DNA of 64,000 nucleotides from Rhodococcus sp. P1Y. GTDB lineage: Bacteria > Actinomycetota > Actinomycetes > Mycobacteriales > Mycobacteriaceae. The stretch is taken from positions 1,860,001-1,924,000 of the forward strand of contig NZ_CP032762.1 in assembly GCF_003641205.1 (NCBI RefSeq), in the 5' to 3' direction. Both the position numbers and the translations under genes were made by a program. Below, piece after piece: positions 17,097 to 25,994 of the stretch (its first letter is position 1; each line of letters opens with the position of its first letter). The notes under the pieces are model-generated. The model was not told the DNA's origin. It did no database searches and saw only the letters and a list, made by a program, of their open reading frames with translations.

Positions 17097-17527
17097 CGCG
17101 CCGTCCTTATCATCGGCAGATGGGGGATGCTGTCCTCGGTGTAGTTCGGCCCCGATCGTTCGAAACCGAAACCGCTGTACCACTTTTCGAGGTGCGCCTG
17201 TGCGCCGATCACGATGTCCGCGCCGCCAGCATGCTCGATGGCAGCCGTCATGAGTTGCGCGCTCAGTCCACGACCGCGTGCGGATGCAGCGGTGCAGACA
17301 CGTCCGATGCGAGTTTCGTTCTCGGTTCGCAGCAATCGGAGCGTGGAGACGACAGCACCGTCCTCGGCATGCCAGAAGTGCACCGTCGAGGCATCTTCGT
17401 CGGCTCCGTCGAGTTCCGGGTAGGCGCAGTTCTGTTCGACGACGAAGACGTCGACCCGCAGTTTGCACAGGCCGTACACCTCGTGGCCGGACAGATCGGC
17501 GAAGGGAGCGCTATGTAGTTCGGTCAC
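17093..17527 (-). CDS. GNAT-family N-acetyltransferase, ElaA-like
   Basis: A 144-aa single-domain acetyltransferase. ElaA features are the start LSGHEVYGLCKLRVDVFVVEQNCAYPELDGAD, the strand VSTLRLL, the acetyl-CoA loop RVCTAASARGRGLSAQLM (Q/RxxGxG/A type), and the closing YSGFGFERSGPNYTEDSIPHLPM. The GTG at 17527 overlaps the stop of the upstream TetR gene as GTGA, so it is translationally coupled as the last gene of the alkane hydroxylase operon. The open frame continues upstream without similarity, so the longer version is a shadow. Substrate unknown; a link to alkane metabolism is only contextual. Confidence 0.8.
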   Translation of the reverse strand: MTELHSAPFADLSGHEVYGLCKLRVDVFVVEQNCAYPELDGADEDASTVHFWHAEDGAVVSTLRLLRTENETRIGRVCTAASARGRGLSAQLMTAAIEHAGGADIVIGAQAHLEKWYSGFGFERSGPNYTEDSIPHLPMIRTAR

Positions 17528-18159
17528 GCCGTGCCCTTGATGGTGTCGACGAACGGTGTCAACAACGACGCGAGGTCGGCCGCGACATCGGCCGAATTGG
17601 ACGGCGGCATCGAGATGTAACTGAGCGCGAGCCGTACGACGGTCCGGCCGAGAACGTCCGCGTTGTGTGCTGACGCACGGAGCCAGCTGCGTTCGAACGT
17701 TTCCGCCAACCGACGTGCTGCGTGCTCGATCAGTGTGCCGCTCTCGGTGGTGACCAACCGGAGCAGGTCGGGCGGTGGATCGTCGGTCAGCATGGAGAGC
17801 ACGAGTGGATCGGAGGCACTGCGGCCGAAGAACTCGGTGAACGCCACGTACAAGGTCCGCAGACTGTCGCCCTCGTTCGCGTAGACCGCGTCGTCGACGG
17901 CAGAGACGAACGTATCCGTCAGCCTCAGCGCGTAGCCCTGAGCGAGACCCTTGCGCGTTCCGAACTCCTTGTACAACGTCTGCCGACTGATTCCGGCGGA
18001 CACCGCGACATCGGTCATGTTGACCGTCGACCACGTCCGTTGGAGCAACAGATCGTGCAGCCCGTCGAGAATTGTGGTGCGCATCAGTGACGTTGTCGCA
18101 CTCTTGTAGGGGCTCGGGTTCGCCGGAGGGGTTGTCACGACGCCCAGTGTATCGGTCAC
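17524..18159 (-). CDS. alkX: TetR-family regulator of the alkane hydroxylase operon (AlkX/AlkU-like)
   Basis: A 211-aa regulator with an N-terminal helix-turn-helix (ILDGLHDLLLQRTWSTVNMTDVAVSAGISRQTLYKEFGTRKGLAQGYALRLTDTF). The YKEFGTRKGLAQGYALRL region is typical of the TetR proteins that follow alkB and rubredoxin genes in Rhodococcus and related genera, where they repress the alk promoter and are released by fatty acids. The GTG at 18159 is chosen because of a GAGG 5 nt upstream; GTG 18138 is an alternative. It begins 25 bp after the second rubredoxin. A perfect 8-bp-arm dyad at 19877-19900 is its most likely operator. Confidence 0.83.
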   Translation of the reverse strand: MTDTLGVVTTPPANPSPYKSATTSLMRTTILDGLHDLLLQRTWSTVNMTDVAVSAGISRQTLYKEFGTRKGLAQGYALRLTDTFVSAVDDAVYANEGDSLRTLYVAFTEFFGRSASDPLVLSMLTDDPPPDLLRLVTTESGTLIEHAARRLAETFERSWLRASAHNADVLGRTVVRLALSYISMPPSNSADVAADLASLLTPFVDTIKGTA

Positions 18160-18184
18160 CTCGACCTCGACCCGGCTAGCGCCG

Positions 18185-18370
18185 TCATGGCCTGCTGATC
18201 TCCACCATGAAGAAATCCGCCTTGGCGGCACCGCAGTCGGGGCAGCTCCAATCGTCGGGAATGTCGTCCCACTTGGTTCCCGGCTCGATACCGTCCTCGG
18301 GCCAACCGAGTTCTTCGTCGTACTCGAACCCGCACTGAATGCATTGGTAGAGCTTGAAGTCCGTTGCCAT
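18185..18370 (-). CDS. rubA: Rubredoxin, AlkG2 type
   Basis: A 61-aa rubredoxin carrying one iron on four cysteines in [10 protein letters not shown] and [11 protein letters not shown]. The CxxCG with [20 protein letters not shown] pattern is that of AlkG2-type rubredoxins, the class known to transfer electrons to AlkB. It starts 3 nt after the first rubredoxin stop and precedes the TetR gene. It would carry electrons from an NAD(P)H-dependent rubredoxin reductase to AlkB; no reductase gene is in this cluster. Confidence 0.93.
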   Translation of the reverse strand: MATDFKLYQCIQCGFEYDEELGWPEDGIEPGTKWDDIPDDWSCPDCGAAKADFFMVEISRP

Positions 18371-18373
18371 GAG

Positions 18374-18541
18374 TCATCCTGCTTTCTGTTCGAAATCGAT
18401 TTTTTCTCGGACACCGCAGTCGGGGCACGGCCACTCGTCGGGGATGTCGCTCCACGTGGTGCCGGCCGCGAAACCCTCGCGCGGTGCGCCGGTGGCCTCG
18501 TCGTAGACGTAGTTGCAGACCGGGCACTCGTACGCTGCCAT
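18374..18541 (-). CDS. rubA: Rubredoxin, AlkG1 type (55 aa)
   Basis: A short 55-aa gene read from the ATG at 18541, which overlaps the alkB TGA by one base (TGATG). The product starts MAAYECPVCNYVYDEATG and has the iron-binding CPVCN and CPDCG motifs with TTWSDIPDEWP between them. This first-position rubredoxin resembles the AlkG1 type, which in Rhodococcus alk clusters accompanies alkB but, from published work, does not replace AlkG in electron transfer to AlkB; its role is less clear. It is easily overlooked because of its length. Confidence 0.93.
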   Translation of the reverse strand: MAAYECPVCNYVYDEATGAPREGFAAGTTWSDIPDEWPCPDCGVREKIDFEQKAG

Positions 18542-19773
18542 CACTCGGCTTCCGAGGATGCGCCGTAACGGGCAAGGATCTTCGCGCGCTTGCTCGGTTC
18601 GATGTTCACGGCCGTGATGTCACCGCGGTAGTGGTCCAACACCCTGTGGTCCATCACCTTTCGCCAGACCGGTGGGAAATAGGCAAGCGAGATCATGCTG
18701 GCATATCCGCTCGGCAGGTTCGGTGCGCCTTCCATGCTGCGCAGTGTCTGGTAGCGCCTGGTCGGGTTCGCGTGATGATCACTGTGCCGCTGAAGGTGAT
18801 ACAGGAAGATGTTGGTGACGATGTGATCGGAGTTCCAGCTGTGTGCCGGTGCGCAGCGCTCGTAGCGCCCTGATTTCGTCTTGGCGCGCAGCAGCCCGTA
18901 GTGCTCCAGGTAGTTGACCGTTTCGAGCAGCGAGAATCCATAGACCGCCTGAATTACCAGGAAGGGCAGGATTGTCGGGCCGAACACCGCGGTCAACACT
19001 CCGAACAGAACAACCGACATCAGCCATGCGTTCAGGACGTCGTTGCGAATGTTCCACGTCGACTTGCCGAGTCGATCCATGCGAGTCTTCTCGATATTCC
19101 ACGACGACTTCAGGCTGCCCCACACGCTGCGTGGGAGGAAGCGCCAGAAGCTTTCACCGAACTTCGAACTCGCCGGATCCTCGGGTGTGGCGACGCGGAC
19201 ATGGTGGCCGCGATTGTGCTCGATGTAGAAGTGGCCGTAGAACGTCTGTGCCAGGGTGATTTTCGACAACCAGCGTTCCAGGCTGTCCTTCTTGTGGCCC
19301 ATTTCGTGCGCGGTGTTGATGCCGATTCCGCCCATGACACCGATGCTGATGGCCAGGCCGATCTTGGAGGGCAAACCAAGTCCGCCGTCGATGCCCAGCC
19401 AGCTCAGGTTGTCGGCCGTCCAGAGATAGCAGGCGATGACAAGGCTGGCGAGCTGGAACGGGATGTAAATGTAGGTGCAGTAGCGGTAGTACTTGTCGTT
19501 CTCCAGCGCTTCCATGACCTCGTCGGGCGGGTTCTGGCCGTCCGGCCCGAAGAACCGATCGAGGATCGGCAGCAACCCGTAGACGAGAATCGGGCCGATC
19601 CACCACCAGATCGGCGAGACGCTGTTCCAGCCCAGCTGGTTGAACGCCCACACCATGCCGAGTGCGATGAAGGTCGCGGTCGGCGGCACCAAACCCAGCA
19701 GCCACAGGTACCGCTTCTTGTCATGCCACTCTTCGACTCCCGCGCTCGGCTGCGGGCTCATCTGGGTTGCCAC
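18541..19773 (-). CDS. alkB: Alkane 1-monooxygenase (membrane diiron alkane hydroxylase)
   Basis: A 410-aa integral membrane enzyme that hydroxylates the terminal carbon of medium- to long-chain n-alkanes using O2 and rubredoxin electrons. The diiron histidine boxes are HEMGH (156-160), EHNRGHH (185-191) and LQRHSDHH (327-334), with the additional NYLEHYG motif (287-293) typical of AlkB. About six hydrophobic segments fit the family. The GTG at 19773 is chosen because AAGGGAG lies about 8 nt upstream; ATG 19761 is possible. It leads the operon alkB, rubA, rubA, alkX, GNAT. The layout without a reductase gene resembles the alkB2 type cluster of rhodococci. Confidence 0.96.
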   Translation of the reverse strand: MATQMSPQPSAGVEEWHDKKRYLWLLGLVPPTATFIALGMVWAFNQLGWNSVSPIWWWIGPILVYGLLPILDRFFGPDGQNPPDEVMEALENDKYYRYCTYIYIPFQLASLVIACYLWTADNLSWLGIDGGLGLPSKIGLAISIGVMGGIGINTAHEMGHKKDSLERWLSKITLAQTFYGHFYIEHNRGHHVRVATPEDPASSKFGESFWRFLPRSVWGSLKSSWNIEKTRMDRLGKSTWNIRNDVLNAWLMSVVLFGVLTAVFGPTILPFLVIQAVYGFSLLETVNYLEHYGLLRAKTKSGRYERCAPAHSWNSDHIVTNIFLYHLQRHSDHHANPTRRYQTLRSMEGAPNLPSGYASMISLAYFPPVWRKVMDHRVLDHYRGDITAVNIEPSKRAKILARYGASSEAE

Positions 19774-19876
19774 GTCGTCCACTCCCTTTTCTCTCGGATA
19801 GAACCCACCGGGCGAGACGCCCGCAGTGGTGTCGATCACTTGGAACATGACAATACATCGAAAATGTAAACCTGGA

Positions 19877-19900
19877 TAGACAAAAATGGATATTTGTCTA
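19877..19900. promoter_or_regulatory. Probable AlkX operator upstream of alkB
   Basis: TAGACAAA (19877-19884) and TTTGTCTA (19893-19900) form a perfect 8-bp inverted repeat with an 8-bp spacer, 104 bp upstream of the alkB start. A smaller TACAT-CGAAA-ATGTA dyad lies at 19854-19868. The site is AT-rich in a GC-rich region, as expected for a promoter and TetR operator. The rest of the 19774-20054 region shows the glutamine synthetase ribosome site AAGGGG but no other feature. Confidence 0.65.
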
Positions 19901-20054
19901 CTTCGGTGTGATGTAGCCAGCCGCGAGGGATTGCCGCCGGGTGAATCGCAGTGGTCACAGCGGCGAAACACTGCCGCCATGCAAGGTTCGTACTCTCGCT
20001 GGGTCGGACTCCGCGAAATCCAGTTGCGGAGCGCACCTTGTCAAGGGGTAGCTC

Positions 20055-22232
20055 ATGAGTGGAAATACCGTCCGCCTGCAGGCGATCAAAGACGTCGAGG
20101 CCTATGTCCCGCCCGCGGTCAGCTTCGTCGGGGACGAGAAGCCGGGCGAGATCTTCGGCGAGAACGTCTTCAGCAAGGTCGTCATGCAGAAGCGGTTGCC
20201 GAAGTCCGTGTTCAAGTCGGTCATGGCCACCATCGACAAGGGCAAGAAGCTCGATCCCCTGGTCGCCGACGCGGTGGCGTCGGCGATGAAGGATTGGGCG
20301 CTCGAGAAGGGTGCGACGCACTACGCGCACGTCTTCTACCCACTCACCGGCCTGACCGCCGAAAAGCACGACAGCTTCTTCGACCCGGTCGGCGACGGCA
20401 GCGCGTTGGCCGAGTTCGCGGGCAAGACCCTCATCCAGGGCGAACCCGACGCGTCGAGCTTCCCCAACGGCGGACTGCGCAACACGTTCGAAGCGCGCGG
20501 ATACACCGGGTGGGATGTCACCAGCCCGGCGTACGTACTCGAGAACCCGAACGGCAACACCCTCTGCATCCCGACGGTGTTCGTGTCGATGACCGGCGAA
20601 GCGCTCGACCACAAGACCCCGCTGCTCCGCAGCCAGCAGGCGATGGGCGGACACGCCGAGCGCATCCTGAAGCTGTTCGGGCACGAGAACATCGAGAACA
20701 TCGTCTCGTTCTGTGGCCCGGAGCAGGAGTACTTCCTCGTCGACCGCCACTTCTTCCTGGCACGTCCCGACCTGCTCAACGCCGGTCGCACGTTGTTCGG
20801 CTCCAAGCCTCCCAAGGGCCAGGAGTTCGACGACCACTACTTCGGTGCCATCCCCGAGCGCGTGCTGGGCTTCATGATGGACACCGAGCGTGAGCTCTTC
20901 AAGCTGGGTATCCCGGCGAAGACCAGGCACAACGAGGTGGCACCCGGTCAGTTCGAGATCGCGCCGATGTTCGAGCGGGGCAACATCGCTGCCGACCACC
21001 AGCAGCTGCTGATGACGACCTTCAAGACGATCGCCAAGAAGCACGGCATGGAATGTCTGTTCCACGAGAAGCCGTTCGAAGGCGTCAACGGATCTGGCAA
21101 GCACGTCAACTTCTCGCTCGGCAACTCCGAGCTCGGCTCGCTGCTGGTTCCCGGTGACAACCCGCACGACAATGCTCAGTTCCTGGTGTTCTGCGCTGCA
21201 GTCATTCGCGCGGTGCACAAGTACGGCGGGCTTCTACGTGCGTCGGTGGCGTCGGCGACCAACGATCACCGATTGGGTGCCAACGAGGCTCCGCCTGCGA
21301 TCATCTCGATCTTCCTCGGCGATCAGCTCGCGGACGTGTTCGATCAGATTGCCAAAGGCGCGGCGACGTCGTCGAAGGGCAAGGGCACCATGATGATCGG
21401 CGCCGACACCCTTCCGGTGCTGCCGACCGACCCGGGTGACCGCAACCGGACGTCTCCGTTCGCGTTCACCGGCAACAGGTTCGAGTTCCGTGCGCCCGGT
21501 TCGATGCAGACCGTCAACGGGCCGATGGTCACGATCAACACGATCATGGCCGAGGCACTCGACTACATGGCAACCAACTTGGAAGCGGCCATTGGATCCG
21601 GCACCGATTTCGATACGGCCGTGCAGAATCTGCTCACCGAGATCATCACCGAGCACGGTGCCGTGGTGTTCAACGGTGACGGATACTCCGACAACTGGCA
21701 GATCGAAGCCGAGTCGCGCGGACTTCCGAACCTGCGTACGACGCTCGATGCCCTGCCCGAGCTCATCACCGACTCGGCGATGGAACTGTTCGAGAAGTAC
21801 AAGGTGTTCAACCACCGAGAAATGCACTCGCGCTACGAGATCGGGTTGGAGCAGTATGCGCTGACGGTGTTCGTCGAGGCCCGTCTGACGCTGGAGATGG
21901 GGCAGACGTCCATCCTCCCGGCGGCTGTTCGGTATCAGACGGAGTTGGCCCAGAACGTCTCTGCACTCAAGGCAGCCGGGATCGAGCCGGACATGTCGGA
22001 GCTGCACGCCGTTTCCGAGCCACTCGCAGCATTGAAGACCGCGCTGGCCTCGCTCAAGGCCGCGTTGGAAAGCGATCCGGCTGGAGAGGTTCTCGCCGAG
22101 GCCGAGCACGCCAAGGATGCGCTGTTGCCTGCGATGGCAGCAGTTCGATCGGCCGCAGACGTCCTCGAAGCCATGGTCGCGGACGATCTCTGGCCGCTCC
22201 CGACGTACCAGGAAATGCTCTACATCCTCTAG
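20055..22232 (+). CDS. glnN: Glutamine synthetase type III
   Basis: A 725-aa protein, the size of GSIII and far longer than GSI or GSII (about 450). Recognisable parts are the N-terminal [50 protein letters not shown], the active-site region [30 protein letters not shown] and [18 protein letters not shown], and the C-terminal domain ending PTYQEMLYI. It makes glutamine from glutamate, ammonia and ATP. The ATG at 20055 has AAGGGG 7 nt upstream. It is divergent from the alkane operon, with no obvious functional tie. Actinomycetes usually also carry GSI enzymes, so this is probably accessory. Confidence 0.93.
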   Translation: MSGNTVRLQAIKDVEAYVPPAVSFVGDEKPGEIFGENVFSKVVMQKRLPKSVFKSVMATIDKGKKLDPLVADAVASAMKDWALEKGATHYAHVFYPLTGLTAEKHDSFFDPVGDGSALAEFAGKTLIQGEPDASSFPNGGLRNTFEARGYTGWDVTSPAYVLENPNGNTLCIPTVFVSMTGEALDHKTPLLRSQQAMGGHAERILKLFGHENIENIVSFCGPEQEYFLVDRHFFLARPDLLNAGRTLFGSKPPKGQEFDDHYFGAIPERVLGFMMDTERELFKLGIPAKTRHNEVAPGQFEIAPMFERGNIAADHQQLLMTTFKTIAKKHGMECLFHEKPFEGVNGSGKHVNFSLGNSELGSLLVPGDNPHDNAQFLVFCAAVIRAVHKYGGLLRASVASATNDHRLGANEAPPAIISIFLGDQLADVFDQIAKGAATSSKGKGTMMIGADTLPVLPTDPGDRNRTSPFAFTGNRFEFRAPGSMQTVNGPMVTINTIMAEALDYMATNLEAAIGSGTDFDTAVQNLLTEIITEHGAVVFNGDGYSDNWQIEAESRGLPNLRTTLDALPELITDSAMELFEKYKVFNHREMHSRYEIGLEQYALTVFVEARLTLEMGQTSILPAAVRYQTELAQNVSALKAAGIEPDMSELHAVSEPLAALKTALASLKAALESDPAGEVLAEAEHAKDALLPAMAAVRSAADVLEAMVADDLWPLPTYQEMLYIL

Positions 22233-22303
22233 GCCGCTACGCGGCATGTGAACGGAAATACATAGTGGGCTATGTATTTCCGTTCACATGCGCGAAGCGC
22301 CTA
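22230..22303. terminator. Long nested hairpin between convergent genes
   Basis: The inner arms 22245-22265 and 22270-22290 are a perfect 21-bp stem (CATGTGAACGGAAATACATAG) around the loop TGGG. Outer GC-rich flanks (CCGCTACGCGG and CGCGAAGCGC) extend the symmetry imperfectly. It starts at the glutamine synthetase stop and ends just before the tctA stop, so it probably ends both transcripts. Its two-layer design resembles the element at 11798-11923, but the sequence differs. Confidence 0.75.
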
Positions 22304-22308
22304 CGCCT

Positions 22309-23814
22309 TTAGAAATCCACCTTCGAGCGAGCCCGGATCTTGCTGACGATCGTGAAGACGATGGCCAGGGTGATCAGGGCGTACAGAACGATCGTGATCG
22401 TGCTGCTCACGAGGATGGACAGGTCACCTTCGCTGACGGCGAGTGCGCGCCGTAGCGAGTCCTCGGCCAACGGGCCGAGGATCACCGCGATCAGAACCGG
22501 TGCCAGCGGAATGCCGTAGCGCCGCATCATGAATCCGAGGATTCCGAGTCCGAGCATGAACATCAAGTCGACGATCGACGCACTCGTCGCATAGACACCG
22601 AGCGCGGCGAACACCGAGATGCCCGCGTACAGATAGTTCTTCGGAATCTTCAGCAGTTTGGCCCACAGCGGCGCGAACGGCAGGTTGAGGATCAGCAATA
22701 CGATCATCGCGACGAACAGGCTGGCGAGAAGCGCCCACACGATGTCGCCGCTCCGGTCGAACAGCAATGGTCCCGGTTGCATTCCGTATTGCTGAAATGC
22801 AGCAAGAAGAATCGCTGCCGTTGCGGACGTCGGTAGGCCGAGCGCAAGTAGTGCTCCCATGGCCGTACCCGCGGTGGCGTTGCCTGCGGCCTCCGGTCCG
22901 GCAACACCTTTGATCGCGCCTTTACCGAACATAGGGTTCTTGCTGCGACGGTCGAGTCTGCGCTCGGTGCCGTAGGCGAGGAAGCTCGGCACCTCGGCGC
23001 CGCCGGCGGGAATCACGCCGAACGGCACACCGAACGCGGTGCCGCGCAACCACGCCGGTAGCGCCTCACGGAACTCCGCACGGCTCAGGAACGGTCGACC
23101 CTCGGACTTGATGAGCGAGTTGTCTTCTGGTCGGCCGATTTTAGATGCGACATGGATGACCTCGCCGAGAGCGAGCATGGCCACGGTGATGACGACGATG
23201 TGGATGCCGTCGAACATCGCGGGAACCTCGAAGGTGAACCGCGACGCGCCGGATGGGCCGTCGATACCGATGACGGCGAGGGTCAGGCCGATCAGTAGAG
23301 CCGTCAGGCCTTTGAGGGCCGAGTCCGACACCACCGCGGAGGTTGCGATGAACGCGAACACAGCGAGCGCGAAGTACTCGGCTGGGCCGAAGTTCGTCGC
23401 GAGCGAGGCCAACGTCGGTGCGAAGAACACGACCAGCGTCGTTGCGACGATCCCGCCGATGAACGCGCCGATGGCGGAGGTTGCGAGTGCTTGCGGCGCT
23501 CGGCCGTTCTTCGCCATTCGGTGACCCTCGAAGGTCCCGGCGATGGCAGTGCTGTTTCCTGGTGTGTTCATCAGGATGCCTGCGATGGAATCGCCGAACA
23601 GACCACCGAAGTAGACGCCGGCGAACATGATCAGAGCGGCCGTGGGGTCGAGCGTGAACGTGACGGGCAGAAGAAGCGCGACGGCCATCGCGGAGCCGAG
23701 GCCGGGCAACACGCCTACCGCAGTTCCCAGGATGGCGCCGACGAGAACCCAGACGAGGTTCATCGGCGTCAGCGCGGTGCCGAACCCGTCGATCAGATTG
23801 CTCAGGGAATCCAT
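22309..23814 (-). CDS. tctA: Tripartite tricarboxylate transporter large permease TctA
   Basis: A 501-aa, about 11-12-TM permease. The signature [54 protein letters not shown] near the N-terminus is diagnostic of TctA. The second repeat carries [21 protein letters not shown] and [25 protein letters not shown]. It forms the channel for sodium-driven uptake of tricarboxylates or other carboxylates delivered by TctC. The ATG at 23814 overlaps the tctB TGA, and the longer upstream frame has no similarity. It is last in the order tctC-tctB-tctA. Confidence 0.93.
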   Translation of the reverse strand: MDSLSNLIDGFGTALTPMNLVWVLVGAILGTAVGVLPGLGSAMAVALLLPVTFTLDPTAALIMFAGVYFGGLFGDSIAGILMNTPGNSTAIAGTFEGHRMAKNGRAPQALATSAIGAFIGGIVATTLVVFFAPTLASLATNFGPAEYFALAVFAFIATSAVVSDSALKGLTALLIGLTLAVIGIDGPSGASRFTFEVPAMFDGIHIVVITVAMLALGEVIHVASKIGRPEDNSLIKSEGRPFLSRAEFREALPAWLRGTAFGVPFGVIPAGGAEVPSFLAYGTERRLDRRSKNPMFGKGAIKGVAGPEAAGNATAGTAMGALLALGLPTSATAAILLAAFQQYGMQPGPLLFDRSGDIVWALLASLFVAMIVLLILNLPFAPLWAKLLKIPKNYLYAGISVFAALGVYATSASIVDLMFMLGLGILGFMMRRYGIPLAPVLIAVILGPLAEDSLRRALAVSEGDLSILVSSTITIVLYALITLAIVFTIVSKIRARSKVDF

Positions 23815-24353
23815 CAGAAGACCTGAGCCAGGAGGCCACCGGGAAGGGTCAGACCAAGACCGGCGGAGAAAGCGATCTGTACCGCCGAGGACATCAACAG
23901 CGCGATGGCACCGTCGAACACGTACCGACGCGAACCCAATCCGATCGATACTCCCCAGAACAGCAGCGCACCGGCCAGAACCCACCCGAGTGGATCGAGT
24001 AGCGCGATGAACAGTGCGACGGCACCGACGGTTATGCCGAGTGTTCGCCAGTTGCTCACCGTGCCGGTCACCGGATCACCGTTGTCGTCGAGCCCGCGAT
24101 CCACGACATCTGGTTTTAGCAGAAGCTGGATTGTGACCAACAGGGCAACGACGAAGCACCCACCCGCCACGATGGCCGGGAATACTTGCGGCCCAGGCGA
24201 GGTCGCCGTGGGCGGCACGTCCATGGTGACGGTTCCGTACACGAGGAAAATGCCGAGCGCGACGAGAAGCGCTGGAACGACGAGGCCACTGCGGCCGGTC
24301 CAGAAGCTCACGGGAACCGAGGTGGTTCCGGCGACAGGTGTATCTGTACTCAT
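23814..24353 (-). CDS. tctB: Tripartite tricarboxylate transporter small permease TctB
   Basis: A 179-aa membrane protein with four predicted hydrophobic helices (VVPALLVALGIFLVYGTV, PAIVAGGCFVVALLVTIQLLL, TLGITVGAVALFIALLDPLG, then GWVLAGALLFWGVSIGLG), the size and topology of TctB. The segment ATSPGPQVFPAIVAGG is characteristic. The ATG at 24353 overlaps the tctC stop and its stop overlaps the tctA start, so all three are translationally coupled. TctB is the poorly conserved small subunit needed for transport; identity rests on position and topology. Confidence 0.88.
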   Translation of the reverse strand: MSTDTPVAGTTSVPVSFWTGRSGLVVPALLVALGIFLVYGTVTMDVPPTATSPGPQVFPAIVAGGCFVVALLVTIQLLLKPDVVDRGLDDNGDPVTGTVSNWRTLGITVGAVALFIALLDPLGWVLAGALLFWGVSIGLGSRRYVFDGAIALLMSSAVQIAFSAGLGLTLPGGLLAQVF

Positions 24354-25357
24354 ACCAACCCCAGCTCTCGGAGTATGTCGGTGATTCGGGTCTGTTCGAC
24401 TTCGAGGAACTCGCCGAACTCGTCGCCCGTCTGGAACGAGACTTTCCATTTGTTACGTGCGACCGCAGTAGCCCACTGCTCGGTGTCCTGCATTTCGGTC
24501 GCGATTGCGATGAGCGTGTCCCGGTCTTCGTCGGAGATGCCCGGAGGTGCGACGATTCCGCGCCAGTTCACCAGGTCCACGTTGTATCCGAGTTCGACGA
24601 ACGTCGGGACATCGATACCGTCGACGGGTTCGGGCGCGGCCACGGCCAGTGCCCGAACGTTGCCGGCCTCGATCTGGTCGCGGAAGTCGTTGTACCCGCT
24701 GACCGCGACGCCGACGGTGTTGGACAGCAACGACGTGAGTACCTCACCGCCGCCGGAGTACGCGATGTAGTTGATGGCTGCCGGATCGATATCGGCCTGC
24801 TGGGCGAGCTGACCCGCCACGATGTGGTCGATTCCGCCGAGGGAGCCTCCGCCTATGGGGAGGCCGCCCGGATTCTCGCGCCATGCCGCGATCATGTCCT
24901 CGACGTTCTGGTACGGGGAGTCCTTGGGTACGACGAACACCTCGAAGTCCTCGGCGAACTTGGCGATGGGCACGGTATCGGCGAGTGTCGTCTCGGAGTT
25001 GTTGATGGCAATGCCGCCGAGCATCACGGTGCCGGTGACCATGACCGTCGTCGATTGACCCGCGAGGCTCTCGAGCTGACTCAACCCGATCGTGCCGCCC
25101 GCACCAGGAACGTTGACGACCTGCGCGTTGTTGACGATTCCGTCGCTTCGGAGGGCCTGCTGCGCTTCACGCGCGACGAGGTCCCACCCGCCGCCCGCGG
25201 CTGCTGGGGCGATCATCGTCAGCTTCGCGCGAGCATCGGACCCGCTTCCACTGCGGCTCGCGTCGATACCCGCCACCGTCACGGCGGCGACGACGGCGAC
25301 AGCCAGCAGAGACTTCGATACCGTGGGCGACAACCCCATGCGTGATTTCTTGCTCAC
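24350..25357 (-). CDS. tctC: Tripartite tricarboxylate transporter substrate-binding protein TctC (Bug family)
   Basis: A 335-aa extracytoplasmic receptor. An N-terminal hydrophobic segment (SLLAVAVVAAVTVAGI) acts as signal peptide or anchor without a lipobox cysteine. The Bug-family core is clear: APAAAGGGWDLVAREAQQAL, VVNVPGAGGTIGLSQL, GGGSLGGIDHIVAGQLAQQADID, INYIAYSGGGEVLTSLLSN and YNVDLVNWRGIVAPPGIS. It delivers a carboxylate to TctAB. The GTG at 25357 has GGAG 8 nt upstream. It is the first gene of the operon. A dyad at 25388-25403 lies in its promoter region. Confidence 0.92.
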   Translation of the reverse strand: MSKKSRMGLSPTVSKSLLAVAVVAAVTVAGIDASRSGSGSDARAKLTMIAPAAAGGGWDLVAREAQQALRSDGIVNNAQVVNVPGAGGTIGLSQLESLAGQSTTVMVTGTVMLGGIAINNSETTLADTVPIAKFAEDFEVFVVPKDSPYQNVEDMIAAWRENPGGLPIGGGSLGGIDHIVAGQLAQQADIDPAAINYIAYSGGGEVLTSLLSNTVGVAVSGYNDFRDQIEAGNVRALAVAAPEPVDGIDVPTFVELGYNVDLVNWRGIVAPPGISDEDRDTLIAIATEMQDTEQWATAVARNKWKVSFQTGDEFGEFLEVEQTRITDILRELGLV

Positions 25358-25387
25358 TGTGCGAGCTCCGGTCGCGTTCGACCTCTC

Positions 25388-25403
25388 GTGTGATGTGTCA
25401 CAC
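25388..25403. promoter_or_regulatory. Palindrome GTGTGA-N4-TCACAC upstream of tctC
   Basis: A perfect 6-bp-arm dyad lies 31 bp upstream of the tctC start and 66 bp upstream of the divergent universal stress protein. It resembles a CRP/GlxR half-site pair (TGTGA/TCACA), but the spacer is 4 rather than 6 bp, so another regulator, for example of GntR type, is as likely. Confidence 0.5.
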
Positions 25404-25468
25404 CATGAGAGTAGATAGGCTATGTCTTATTAGTCCAATTCCCGAGGATCGTCTCGATCGGAGCCAGC

Positions 25469-25882
25469 ATGACGGTAGCTGTCGTCGCAAGTGATTCACC
25501 CGAAGGCCGCGAGGCGCTCGTTCGCGCAGTGGAGGAAGCGGAGTTACGCGGCCTGCCGCTCATCGCGCTGTTGGTCGTCGACGCGAACTCCGTGTCCGAG
25601 GAGGACAGAGAGGCAACAACTCTCGCGACGCAGCAGATTCTGGCAAGCAGGGGCCTGGCCGACGCCGCGTTCTCGATCCGCGTCGAACCGGACGCGGGGG
25701 ACCCGGCAGGCGCCATCGTCGACCTCGTCGCGGACACCGGTGCGAGCTTGTTGGTGATCGGTTCGAAGCGTCGCTCTGCCGTCGGCAAGTTCCTGATGGG
25801 CAGCACGGTGCAACGAGTTCTGCTCGACAGCCCGGTACCCGTCTTGGTGGTGAAGGCCGCCGAAGGTGGAGGCACCCGCTAG
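25469..25882 (+). CDS. Universal stress protein (UspA family), tct-linked
   Basis: A 137-aa single-domain Usp. It has the beta-alpha core MTVAVVASDSPEGREALVRAVEEA and the nucleotide-binding C-terminal motif GSKRRSAVGKFLMGSTVQRVLLDSPVPVLVVK (GxxxxxxxGxxxxGS-type, with S in the phosphate loop). The ATG at 25469 has GGAG 6 nt upstream. It is divergent from tctCBA, sharing a 111-bp promoter region. A close paralogue at 45282-45659 (GSRHRSAVGKFLMGQTVQRLLLE) sits beside another carboxylate transporter, which suggests a role in transporter control rather than general stress. That role is inference. Confidence 0.9.
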   Translation: MTVAVVASDSPEGREALVRAVEEAELRGLPLIALLVVDANSVSEEDREATTLATQQILASRGLADAAFSIRVEPDAGDPAGAIVDLVADTGASLLVIGSKRRSAVGKFLMGSTVQRVLLDSPVPVLVVKAAEGGGTR

Positions 25883-25994
25883 AATCGGACATTCACGTCC
25901 CACCCACAAGCAGAGGATTCATGGACAGCGATAAACCCGGGCCGGACACGGCCCCCCGCACTTGTTCGACTATGTGCGAGGCGGTGTCCGGCGA

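Noticed and set aside
24338..25345. 335-aa plus-strand frame exactly opposite tctC
   Set aside because: Mirror-image shadow; TctC motifs, start site and operon overlaps are on the minus strand.
25388..25403. Considered as a cAMP-CRP/GlxR site
   Set aside because: Arms match TGTGA/TCACA but the spacer is 4 instead of 6 bp; listed only as a generic palindrome.
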